Part shown: positions 45,534 to 56,457 of the stretch, one piece after another | Position numbering within the stretch: the first letter of the stretch is position 1 | Layout: every line of letters begins with the position of its first letter | Assembly: GCA_012932295.1 (NCBI GenBank) | Contig: JAAONU010000016.1 | Location: 16,645,530-16,709,529, forward strand | DNA length: 64,000 nt | From: Cyclina sinensis | Taxonomy: Eukaryota > Mollusca > Bivalvia > Venerida > Veneridae | Direction of reading: 5' to 3' | Translations under genes and position numbers: made by a program | The notes under the pieces: model-generated | What the model was told of the DNA's origin: nothing | What the model saw: only the letters and a program-made list of their open reading frames with translations | The model's database searches: none

Positions 45534-48500
45534 AACAAGAGCCATTTTACACATGGTTAATCCCCCCGCTGGGAAAAAGCTACCTGAAGGTTGTACTTTC
45601 AAACACTCAATCTAATAATGTTTGAAGAAAATCCCACAAAAGATAGGCAAGGTAGAGTTATTGTTCTTGCAAACTGCACTTCCTACCAATGTGCTATGTC
45701 AGTGTATTAAGTTTGAAGAAAATCGCTCAAGCACTTTTGGAGTTATGCTTCGGACAAAGTTTTTCAATTAAATCTGATAAAGGGGAATAATTCTAAAAGT
45801 AGGCAAGGTAGAGTTATTATTTTTACACACTGCACCTCCTCCAAATGTGCTATTTCAGTATATGAAGTTTGAAGAAAATCACTCAAATACTTTTGCAGTT
45901 ATGCTCCGGACAAAACTGAAACGGACGCATGCACGGACGGACAGAGACCATTTCTAATAATAAGTTCAAGAATTCAAGAATTAGTTATACATGTATATGC
46001 TGGGATTTTTAAAATGTAAACAAGTAAATCTGATAAAGGGGAATAACTCTAAAAAATAGGCAAGGTAGAGTTATTGGACTTGCACACTGCACTACCTACC
46101 AATGTGCTCTGTGAGTGTATGAAATTTGAATAAAATCCCTCAAGTAGTTTTTGAGTTATGCTCCGGACAAAATTTATCAAGTAATTCTGATAAAGGGGAA
46201 TAACTCTAAAAATAGGTAAGGTAGAGTTATTATTCTTGCACACTGCACTACCTACCAATGTGCTCTGTCAGTGTATAAAGTTTGAATAAAATCCCTCAAG
46301 TATTTTTGGAGTTATGCTCTGGACAATATTTATAAAGTAATTCTGATAAAGGGGAATAACTCTAAAAATAGGCAAGGTAGAGTTATTGGACTTGCACACT
46401 GCACTACCTACCAATGTGCTCTGTCAGTGTATGAAGTTTGAATAAAATCCCTCTCGCAGTTTTGGAGTTATGCTCAGGACAAAATTTATCAAGTAAATCT
46501 GATAAAGCGGAATACATGTAACTCTAAACAAGAGGGCCATGATGGCCCTGGATCGCTCACCTGAGTACTTTGGCTGTAGGTTTGCTGTTAAGCAGTATTT
46601 CATTTTTTAATTGAAAATATGTAAGTGCCTACAAACCAAATATGTAAAATATCAGTCAATAAATAAAGGCTCTATGACAGAAAGTAGAAATATCTATTAT
46701 AAGCTATGGTGACCTTGACCTTGACCCAGTGACCTCAAACCCTACCCATGGGTAGAGGTCCATGCAAGGAACCTCTATACTGAATATCAAAGATATTGGT
46801 CTATAAATGAAGGCTCTATGAGGTACAGTAGATAAATCTACTTTTAGCCTCCGTGACCTTTAACCTAATCCAATAATTTGAAAAAGCTTGATAAAGCTTG
46901 CTTCATGTCAAATTTTTAAAATTCTAGGTCTTGTGGTTTCAGACAAGAAGATTTTTAAAGATTTTCTTCTATATTGTTATTTAAAACTTGTGACCCCTCG
47001 GGCGGGGCCAATAGTGACCCCAGGGACATTTTTCTAACAAACTTGGTAAAGGTCCACTAGACAATGCTACACACCAAATATCTAAGCTCTATAACCTACG
47101 GTTTCTGACAAGAAAATTTTTTTAGATTTACTTATATAACTCTATGTAAAACTAGTGGCCCCTGGGGCGGGGCCATTTTTGACTCAGAGGCCAGGATTTG
47201 AACAAACTTGGTAAAGGTCCACTAGACAATGCTACACACCAAATATCTAAGCTGTATAACTTATGTTTCTGACAAGAAGATTTTTTAAAGATTTTCCTAT
47301 ATAACTCTATGTAAAACAAGTGACCCCCGGGACGGGGCCATTTTTGACCCAGAGGCCAGGATTTGAACAAACTTGGTAGAGGTCCACTAGACAATGCTAC
47401 ATACCAAATATCTTAACTGTAGGCCTTCTTGTTTCTGACAAGAAGATTTTTTAGTTTTTCCTATATAACTCTTTGTAAAACAAGTGACCCCCGGGGTGGG
47501 GCCATTTCTGACCCAGAGGCCAGGATTTGAACAAACTTGGTAGAGGTCCACTAGACAATGCTACACACAAAATATCTAAGCTCTATAACTTATGGTTTCT
47601 GACAAGAAGATTTTTTAAGATTTTCCTATATAACTTTATGTAAAACTAGTGGCCCCTGGGGCGGGGTCATTTTTAACCCAGAGGCCAGGATTTGAACAAA
47701 CTTAGTAGAGGTCCACTAGACAATGCTACACATCAAATATCTAAGCTCTATAACTTACGGTTTCTGACAAGAAGATTTTTTAAGATTTTCCAATATAACT
47801 CTATGTTAAACTAGTGACCCCCGGGGTGGGGCCATTTCTGACCCAGAGGCCAGGATTTGAACAAACTTGGTAGAGGTCCACTAGACAATGCTACACACCA
47901 AATATCTAAGCTCTATAACTTACGGTTTCTGACAAGAAGATTTTTTAAGATTTTCCTATATAACTCTATGTAAAACTAGTGGCCCCTGGGGCGGGGTCAT
48001 TTTTGACCCAGAGGCCAGGATTTGAACAAACTTGGTAGAGGTCCACTAGACAATGCTACACACCAAATATCTAAGCTCTATAACTTACGGTTTCTGACAA
48101 GAAGATTTTTTAAGATTTTGCTATATAACTCTATGTAAAACAAGTGACCCCCGGGGCGGGGCCATTTTTGACCCAGAGGCCATGATTTGAACAAACTTGG
48201 TAGAGGTCCACTAGACAATGCTACATACCAAATATCTTAACTCTAGGCCTTGTGGTTTCTGACAAGAAGATATTCAAGTTTTCCCTATATAACTCTATGT
48301 AAAATCAACTGACCCCTGGGGTTGGGTCAGTTTTGTCCCCAGGGACATAATTTGAACAAACTTAGTAGAGGTCCACTAGATGATGCTTCATACCAAATAT
48401 CAAAGCTCCAGGCCTTGTGGTTTCGGAGAAGAAGATTTTTAAAGATCCAACTTATAAAATCTATTAGCTCCAGTGAACCAGAAATGCAATGGACCAGAAC

Positions 48501-48890
48501 CATTTGAACAATCTTGGTAGAGCTTCATGCAAGGAACATCCCAGGCAAGTTTCATTAAATTTGCCCCATTGGTTTCAGAGGAGATGTCGTTTGAATGAAA
48601 AGTTGACGACGGACGGACGGACGGACGGACGGACGACGGACAAAGACCGATCAGAAAAGCTCACTTTGTGCTCAGGTGAGCTAAAAAAGGCAAGTTAAAG
48701 TTATTGCACTTGCACACTGCACTACCTACCAATGAGCTCTGTCAGTGTAGGAAGTTTGAAGAAAATCCCTTAAGTAGTTTTGGAGTTATGCTCCGGACAA
48801 AATTGTTTCAGACGGACGGACACACAAACGCACGGATGGACGAAGGGCATTTCTACTATCCCCTTCGCCTTTGCTGGGGGGGGGATAAAA
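45534..48890 (+). mobile_element. Family-D element, interrupted by a family-A element
   Basis: The start is AACAAGAGCCATTTTACACA then TGGTTAATCCCCCCGC. The end is ATCCCCTTCGCCTTTGCTGG and a G run with GATAAAAA. Units of about 165 bp carry ATAAAGGGGAATAACTCTAA and GCACACTGCACTACCTACCA. The unit at 46510 is split by the family-A element and resumes at 48687. GACGGACGGACACACAAACG precedes the end. Confidence 0.78.
46527..48686 (+). mobile_element. Family-A element with 165-bp tandem core, nested in family D
   Basis: It starts AACAAGAGGGCCATGATGGC and ends GCTCACTTTGTGCTCAGGTG with AGCTAAAA. Seven or more units of about 165 bp (47168 to 48330) are highly alike, each with GGACAGGGCCA-like words, AGAGGCCAGGATTTGAACAA and GACAAGAAGATTTTTTAAG. 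The host phrase AACTCTAA^AAATAGGCAAGG is split cleanly, with no target duplication beyond the A run. Confidence 0.87.
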
Positions 48891-49630
48891 AAAACACATT
48901 TTTCTTGCAAATTCAAAGTTAAAAGGGGATAAATCTAATAATTTTGGAGCTAGAGTTGTGAATCTTGAGGTGCATTATCTTCATACTGTCACCTATGCAT
49001 ACTTCATGTTTTCTAAAAATATTTTCAGTACTTTTTGAAATTTACAAAAAAAAACCCACACTTTTTTTCATGAAAATTCTAAGTTCAAGGGGGGATAAAT
49101 CTAATAATTTTGGTGCTAGATTTGTGAACCTTGAAGTGCATTATTTCCATACTATCACCTATCCATATTTTATGTTTCATAAAATTATTCTTACAACTTT
49201 TTGAGTTATTACAAATATTGTTATATTTGCCATATTTTAAGTATATTTGTTGCTATAGCAACCAAAATTTTCAACATGATGAAAAAAAAAGAGCATAATC
49301 TCCAGACTGCCATCTACACATATTTCAAGTTTCATTAAAATATGTTCAGTACTTTTTGCATTATCACAGGATCCAGTTTTTGTGACGGACGGACGGACTG
49401 ACGGACGGAACTGGATATGGGGCCTTTTCTTTTGTTATTTTCTTTTGTTTAATAGAGGGCCATTGGCCCCTTATTCTATTGTTACGGAATGAACTCTATT
49501 GTTCCCTTTTGTTATGTTGACAGTTAGATGGCCCCCTATTTCTTTTCGGTAGTGCGTCCGGACTGAAGGACGGACGGACGGAGGATAAACCTATAGTCCC
49601 CTCCAGTTAAACCGGTAGGGGACTAACTAG
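48891..49630 (+). mobile_element. Family-E element, 3' part
   Basis: It continues the family-E interior and ends GGACGGACGGACGGAGG, then ATAGTCCCCTCCAGTTAAAC and CGGTAGGGGACTAA. At 49420-49540 it contains a diverged insert with TTTTCTTTTGTTATTTTCTT and GCCATTGGCCCC that I cannot assign. The matching start is probably upstream of the family-D insertion at 45534. Confidence 0.6.
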
Positions 49631-49763
49631 CAAATGAATTATGCATTCTCTAGATAATAATCAGAAAAAAGTTATTCTGTGCAATGTCTGTTCTCTAGAT
49701 ATTTATCAGAAATGGTTATACTCTGCAATGTTATGTGGCCTTGACTTTTGAGCTAGTGACCAA

Positions 49764-52650
49764 ACAAGAGATGTTTGTAAAACATACATGCCTCCAAGCA
49801 CCTTACCACTAGAGGCAGCCACAGAAGTATAGGTAGAAGAAGGGCAGGGACTTGTATCAGTACATAAACAGGAGGATGCCAGGGGCTTCTGATATCAAAA
49901 GCTATTGGCCATGGCCAGCAGAGGATTGAGAGGAACTTTATACTGGCATTATGTAAATGACACTTTGGTTTTAAAATGTATAAACTTCAATTACAGGTAA
50001 ACAGGAAAGAGTACAGAAACTGCCTGAGTAGGAAGAGGTGGGAGATAGAGTTGTAGGAAGAAAATTTTGAGGCTGCAAGGCCCAAGGGTTCTCTTCTTAT
50101 TTATCAGAATCTGTTTTCCTCTTTTTGGTTTATGGCCACCATGACCTTGACCTTTAACTCAGTGACTTTAAAGACAATAGGGGTCATCTCCTAAACAGAC
50201 CAACCTGCATAGCAAGTCTGAGGAGCCAATGCCCAATGGTTCTGTAGTTATTGATAGAAAACCATTTTTCTGTTAATGGTCACTCTGACTTTGAACTTTG
50301 ACCAAGTGACCCTAAAGCAGTATGAGTCATTAACTGGTCATTATCAACCTGCATTGCAAGTTTAAGAACCCTTCGCCATACATTCTCTAGTTATTCATCA
50401 GAAACCATTTTTCACTTAATGATTAACATGACCTTGACCTTTAAGTAATCTTAAAAACTATAGGGGTCATCTACTAGCCATGACCAACCTGCCTTTGAAG
50501 TTTAAGGGAGTCTGGGGCCAAGCATTCTATGGTTAGTGATCAGAAACTGATTTGCTTTTCAAGGTCACTGTTAACTTAGCCTTTCACCAAGACACCTGGA
50601 AAACTACAGGGGTCATGTACTAGTATGACCAACCTGCCTATGAAGTCTCAGGAAGCGTTGGCCCAAGCTTTCTAGTTATTGATCAGAAAACCTTTTTTCT
50701 TTTCAAGGTCACTGTGACCTTGGACTTTTACTTAGTGACCTGAAAAACTATAGGGATTATGTACTGGTCATGACCAACCTACAAAACAAGTTAGAAAAAC
50801 CTGGGTTCAAGGATTCTCTAGACATCTATGGGATGTTGAAGTTAAAATCTACATGCAATATTGTACATTTTGTCTAAATAATCTAAAGTCAAAACTTAGA
50901 TACAACTTCTGACAAGATTATTTTCAAAATCTTTGTATTTTACAGATAAAGGACCATCAGGGCATGGCCAATTTTGATCCCTGGGAAATCATTTCAACAA
51001 TCTGAACAGAGGTCAACTAAACAATGCAAACAATACAAAGGGGAATAACTCAAAAATTTTGAGAAAAAGAGTTATGGTTGTTGGGCAATGCACCTTCCCA
51101 CTATGAGATGTATTCACCTAAGAAGTTTCAAGTTGATACCTCCAGTAATTTTGCCCAGGACAAGCAAAATGGGATGCCAATGACACTGCCGCTGATGCAG
51201 ACACCACAAGTAACACCTGACTACAGTCCAGCAACACAAAAACTATAAGGGTCATCTACTAGTCATGACAAAGCTACACACTTAGTTTGAACATGGGACC
51301 AAGGGTTCTATAGTTAATGATCAGAAACTGTTTTGCTCTTCAAGGTCACTATGACCTTGACCTTCGCCCTGGTAACCTGAAATACTGCAGCATCATCTAC
51401 TGGTCATGAGCAACCAATATACTAAAACTGAACAACCTGGGACCAAGAGTTCTTTAGTTATTGATCGGAAACAGTTTTCCTATTCAACATCACTGTGTCC
51501 TTGATCTTTAACTTGGTGAAATGAAAAACTATAGGAGTCATCTACTGGTCATGACCAACCTATGTATTTAGTTTGAACAACTAGGGACAAAGCATTCTAT
51601 AGTTATTGATCAGAACCATTTTGCTATTCAAAGGGCCTGTGACCGTGACCTTTGACTTGGTGACCTGAAAAACTACAAGGGTCATCTACAGTACGCGCCA
51701 GGAGGAACTCTTGTTTTCCTCGAGATCGTCGCGGACTACCCATTCCTTAAAACGCGAACAAATCCGCCGCATTTCGTGGATCACCGCCGCGGACATGGTC
51801 ACCAAATATCGCGGCGGACGTCCGCTAAATGGTTCCGTGAACTTTTTCACAGGTAAGAATTGACGTATCGAGGGTCACAGAGTTCCTTATTACACGCATT
51901 TCGGTGAATTTTACGCTTTAAAATATCATTTAAATGTATAAAACTCTCATTCTGATGCATTTGTTTACGAATGCTCGTATTTGTTAACGGAAGGAATGAC
52001 AATTCAAAACAGAAAGTAATTGCTTCTCGGAACAGCTGACCTTATTTTCAGAAAATAGATTGACTGGTTTTCGATTTACACGTGTGAAAACTGCTTTCCT
52101 ATCTTTAAAGAAAAACATACAACATGTAAACCCTACTGCGACATCTGTATCGTCTATGCGCTTGACAAAATTATTGATCGATTTTGCTGTACAATAACGA
52201 GCGTCTTCAACGACGGAATACACAGCAAATGTATTTGAAATTTGGTTTTAATTTTACCAAATGTCACATAATTGGCAGACGTAAAATGCACAGTTTTATT
52301 ACGGTCATTTCATTAAATGTTCAGCTTATCCAGGTAAGTTATGACTCTAATTATTTTCGCGCTGGTCGTCAAATATCGCCGAGATATTTCGCGATGTCAA
52401 GACATCGAGGAAATCTGTTTTTTTCCTCGATGTCGCGGCCGGTATTTTTTTTTCCGCGGCCGCGAAATAAAGCGGAAAATGTGAGTTCCTCCTGGCGCGT
52501 ACTGTACTAGTCATGACCAACCTACAAACCAAGTCTGAGGAAGGTAGGTCCAAGGGATCTCTTGGTATTGCTAAGAAATTAAAGTGTCTACCAACTGACC
52601 TACCAACCAACCGACATTTGCTAAAGTATATGCCCCCTCATCTTCGAATA
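49764..52650 (+). mobile_element. Family-C element, interrupted by a CGCG MITE
   Basis: It starts AACAAGAGATGTTTGTAAAA then CATACATGCC. It ends ATGCCCCCTCATCTTCG, decayed. The interior carries many TGACCAACCTG(C/A) and TGACCTTGACCTTT units at spacings of about 145-150 bases. The host phrase GTCATCTA^CTAGTCATGACC is split by the MITE at 51689-52504. Confidence 0.72.
51689..52504. mobile_element. CGCG-rich mariner-like MITE, complete, 22-bp perfect ends
   Basis: The ends are CAGTACGCGCCAGGAGGAAC(TC) and its exact inverse, flanked by TA on both sides. Removing it restores the family-C phrase. At 816 bp it has no transposase. The first 150 and last 150 bases are rich in CCGCGG and CGCGGAC words; the middle is AT-rich and matches 1-330. 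It is the reference copy for the fragment at the window start. Confidence 0.9.
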
Positions 52651-52705
52651 TGCGTAATTAATATATACAAAATTAACAAAAGGAGAATGTTTCAACACTT
52701 TAAAA

Positions 52706-53473
52706 AACAAGAGGGCCATGATGGCCCTAAATCGTTCACCTGAGTCTCATTGCTCATGTTACAAAAATCATTAAATGTTTTTATAGGTGCAAGTTTGAAA
52801 AGCTTTGCAATAAGTTTGAAGACTCTGGGTGTAATGGTACTCAATTTTTTTAGCAGAAATAGTTTTACTCTACAGGTCCTAGTTACTTTGACCTTTGACC
52901 TACAGACCCCAAAAACAATAGGTTTCTTCTAATATAATTACCCTATAAAGTTTGAAGGTTCTGGGTGTAATGATACTCCAGTTACTGAGAAGAAATAGTT
53001 TTCACTCTACAGGTCCCTGTGACCTTGACTTTTGACCTACTGACCCCAAAATGATTGGGTTCTTTTACTGTGTAAAGACAATCATCCTATGAAGTTTGAA
53101 GGCTCTGGGTAAAATGGGGTGGGGTCAGTTTTGACCCCAGGGTCATAATTTGAACAAACTTGGTAGATGTCCACTAGATGATGCTTCATACCAAATATCT
53201 AAGTTCCAGGCCATGAGGTTTCGGAGAAGAAGATTTTTAAAGATCCAACTTTTAAAATCTAATTTTAGCTCCAGTGAACCAGAAATGCAATGGACCAGAA
53301 CCATTTGAACTATCTTGGTAGAGCTTCATGCAAGGAACATCCCAGGCAAGTTTCATTTAATGTGGCCCTTTAGTTTCAGAGCAGATGCCATTTGAATGAA
53401 AAGTTGACGACAGACGGACAAAGACTGATCAGAAAAGCTCACCCTGAGCACTTTGTGCTCAGTTAAGCTAAAA
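52706..53473 (+). mobile_element. Family-A element, short and diverged
   Basis: It starts AACAAGAGGGCCATGATGGC and ends CACCCTGAGCACTTTGTGCT with CAGTTAAGCTAAAA. The body mixes a third core type (GTTTGAAGGTTCTGGGTGTA every 110-130 bases) with 300 bp of the 165-bp type. ACAGACGGACAAAG precedes the end. Confidence 0.75.
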
Positions 53474-53579
53474 TTGTACTATAATATCAAAACAGCTCTT
53501 ACATTCATGGTTGCTATGAATAAGAACTTAGAGCTCAATGAAAAAAGCTTAACTTAAAAGACAAAAAAAGAACACTCAC

Positions 53580-53607
53580 TTTCCAGCTAGTTGCATTCCA
53601 GTAAAAC
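53580..53607 (-). CDS. Macrodomain gene, exon 3 (28-base microexon)
   Basis: A 28-base minus-strand exon with acceptor ATTTTCAG and donor GTGAGT. Entering with the single G left by exon 2 it reads GFTGMQLAG, and it leaves two bases (AA) that the first base of exon 4 completes to a lysine codon. It lies in a short island of unique sequence between two family-A elements. Taken alone so short a match would be weak. The strong donor and exact phase agreement with both neighbours make it credible. A transcript read spanning exons 2 to 4 would settle it. Confidence 0.55.
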
Positions 53608-53680
53608 CTGAAAATTATAGAAACAAGCATTTAATTCAGAAACCAAAAGTGCTGCTGATTAGAATAAAATACCTGAAACA

Positions 53681-54970
53681 AACAAGAGGGCCATGATGGC
53701 CCTTGACTGCTCACCTGAGTATGACTGCTTTTAACAAATTTGTTATAGACCTGATTAATTGACCCCAGATGATCCTGATAATATTCGAAACTGACTTAGA
53801 TATTACTAAAACAACTTTTCTGACAAATTTCCAGGTTATTTGGACTGAAAATGTTACCTCTAGAGTGTTAACATGTTTTTTTTTTTATTGTCATGACCCC
53901 CTTGTCAGCGTTGGCATCGTTATTGGTTCACCTTTTTGTTACGGTCCATTTCTCAGAAACTATCAAAGCTGTTTACTTCAAATTAGGAATACATGTTCAC
54001 AATCAAAATGCGACACCATTTCACAAGGGCAGAAAACCTTCAAATTTATTTTTGCAAAGTTATGCCCCTTTTTTCAACTTAAAATTTCTTTGTTAACCTT
54101 TTTGTTAATGTCCATTTCTCAAAAAGTGTCAAAGATATTCCATTCAATCTTGGAATATTTGATCACCAGAAAGAACCCTGCAAAGATTATTAGTACCCAT
54201 GTCCCTGGAGTCAAAGTTAGCCCCACCCAAGTGGTCACTTGATTTTGCTTATACTTATATATAGGGAAAAAAACTTCTTAAGCCTAGAAATGAACTATAA
54301 CTTACATAGGATGGGTAAGAACTCAGATGACCCATATTGAACCAGAGCTAGAAATATGGTTATTTGGACTGAAAATGTAGCCTATAGAGTGTATACAAAG
54401 TTTTTACATATTTGGACTCTGTGACCTAATTTTGACCCCAGATGACCAATATTCAAACTTCACCTAGAAATAATCGAAACAACCTGTCTGACAAATTTTC
54501 AGGATATTTGCACTGAAAATGTAACCTCTGGAGTGTTTACAAAGTTTTTCCAGATTTAGGCTCTGTGACCTAGTTTTTGACCCCAGATGACCCATATTCT
54601 AACCTGAGCTAAAAACTTTTGAAGCAATCTTTCTGAAAAATTTTCAGGTAATTTGGATTGAAAATGTTACCTCTAGAGTGTAAACAAGGTTTTTCCATAT
54701 TTGGGCTCTGTGACCTAGTTCTTAAACCCAGATGACCTATATTTAAACTTGTGCTAGATATCATCGAAGCAAACTTTCTGACAAATTTCCAGGATATTTG
54801 GAGTGAAAAGCTAAGTTTTTCTATTTTTGGGCCATGTGACTTAGTTTTTCAATCCAGATGACCCATGTTCGAACTCGTCCGAGAAATCAGTTGGACAAAC
54901 ATCCTGACTAATTTTAATGACAATTGAGGCAAAAATGTGACCATGAGCCTACTGCTCAGGTGAGCTAAAA
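53681..54970 (+). mobile_element. Family-A element carrying an inverted family-B piece
   Basis: It starts AACAAGAGGGCCATGATGGC and ends TGAGCCTACTGCTCAGGTGA with GCTAAAAA. The 145-bp core is interrupted after AGTGTTAACATG by family-B sequence in reverse orientation (53885-54310) and resumes with CAGATGACCCATATTGAACC. The long plus-strand frame at 53769-54242 is mostly that inverted family-B text. Confidence 0.75.
53885..54310 (-). mobile_element. Inverted family-B fragment
   Basis: The reverse complement matches 36575-36990: AGGCTTAAGAAGTTTTTTT, ACTTTTTGAGAC-like text and GGGGCATAACTTTGC all occur in the same order. Neither family-B end is present, so it is an internal piece. Confidence 0.7.
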
Positions 54971-55914
54971 AAACATTTACCAAAACTCTCATCATAACAT
55001 AAAACAGACAATCAGGGTGTCACATGAAACTGGAGACATTTTCTGTTTGCAAAATAAACTTGTAATCTTAATGTTGCAACAGAAACACAGATGTCAGTAT
55101 GCTAGAGTCAGGGTATATACCTTCATGGACAAATGTGTTGAAATGTGTTAGCAGATAATAAACTGGAATCCTTGGGGTCTTATGATTCTTGGACATTCAC
55201 TGACCTCAATCTGTAGGGATATGAAAACCTAAAATATAGTTACATTTAACAATACATATTTAAAGTTGAATAACATAATATTCATCTTTTGTTTTTGTAG
55301 AAATTTCATGTATGTCATTGTATTTATTCATTATCCTTGAATTTCAAGCCTTTTTTAAGTGACCAAATAAAAATTTAAGAAACAAATTAAGTAATTTTTA
55401 ACAGAGTTGACAGGAAATGGCTTCACACAATTATCAACCCAAATCAAAATTTAATCAAACTTACTGAGTAAACAAAGAATTAAAACAAAGCTGTAAAATT
55501 GACAATTTATCTTATGCTGCAACCTGTTTTATTACATTTCGTCTGAGAATAAAAGTTTCCTGCCAAAAGTTGCCATCAATTACTATAATGCTAAATTATA
55601 TTAAACCCCATTTTTCCTTTTAATAACTAAAAATCGCATACATCGAAATATTTATGAAAAAGTTTTAAAAACTTAAAACAACATTTACACATACCTGAGA
55701 GTATTGTAATTGTATGTACATTTTATATTTTTTAATTTCTCATTTTATTGATTTTATTATTCTTATTGATTATATTATTTGATAAAACATGGGGTAAAAT
55801 TTGCCCACTGTGACACATTTTCTGTGAGAAAAAGGGACATTATTATGTCAAAATAAAACTGAGTTATACAACTTGGCACATGGCATTGCACTGTGATCTT
55901 CAACTTCAACTTAT
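54971..55914. other. Unique intron sequence
   Basis: AT-rich. A possible exon at 55121-55214 has splice-like edges but stops in every frame and was rejected. Nothing else is seen. Confidence 0.4.
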
Positions 55915-56105
55915 TACTGCCAAAAGTCAATACTGACTATACTAGGCAGGCGCGTGTCAGGAACGTTAAAATTACAAAAGATAATAACAAAGAAAACAAG
56001 ATTTAACTGAAGATCTTACTTAAACATTTATTTTAAATACTTAAAATCTAAAAAACATGTTTAGTCCACTGATAAAAGCTGGCACAGCTGGGGAAGCCTT
56101 AATCT

Positions 56106-56398
56106 TATTTATGCCCGCCCACTTTCAATAGGTAGAGCACTGGATTAATAATCCATGGGTCACTCGTTCGACCCCTGGGCAGGGCAAAATTTCTCCGTGT
56201 CAACTGATCTCAGGCATTGTGTCTGATGTTCATTTGTCTCTCACTGCTGATTCAGAGTAGATCAAGTGGGAACAGTAGTCAGTCACTTGCAGAGAATTGG
56301 TAATTACTGGTTAGTTATCCAGGAAAACCGGTTAGGTGGACTGTCCGCCAAGATATAATCTAGATGTTGAAATCGGCGTTAAACCCCATTAAACAACA
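56106..56398 (+). mobile_element. tRNA-derived SINE inserted in the LINE
   Basis: The 5' part is tRNA-like: an A-box GGTAGAGCACTGG, anticodon-arm-like ATTAATAATCCATGG, and B-box CGTTCGACCCC. The middle is conserved-looking, and the 3' end GGCGTTAAACCCCATTAAAC is typical of mollusc SINEs. AAGCCTTAATCT before it and AAGCCTTGATCT after it are a 12-base target duplication with one change. This is a different SINE family from the one at 32495. Confidence 0.88.
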
Positions 56399-56457
56399 AG
56401 CCTTGATCTCTGTCGGTAATTCGTTCTAGAGTCATATAGTCCTTGGGAAGAATGAGT

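Noticed and set aside
53769..54242. 157-codon plus-strand frame
   Set aside because: It is inverted family-B repeat text with a little family-A. The same frame is not conserved in the copy at 36575-36990.
55121..55214. Possible minus-strand exon between exons 2 and 3 (IEVSECPRIIRPQGFQFIIC)
   Set aside because: Every frame stops before the candidate donor, and phase-1 entry gives an immediate stop.
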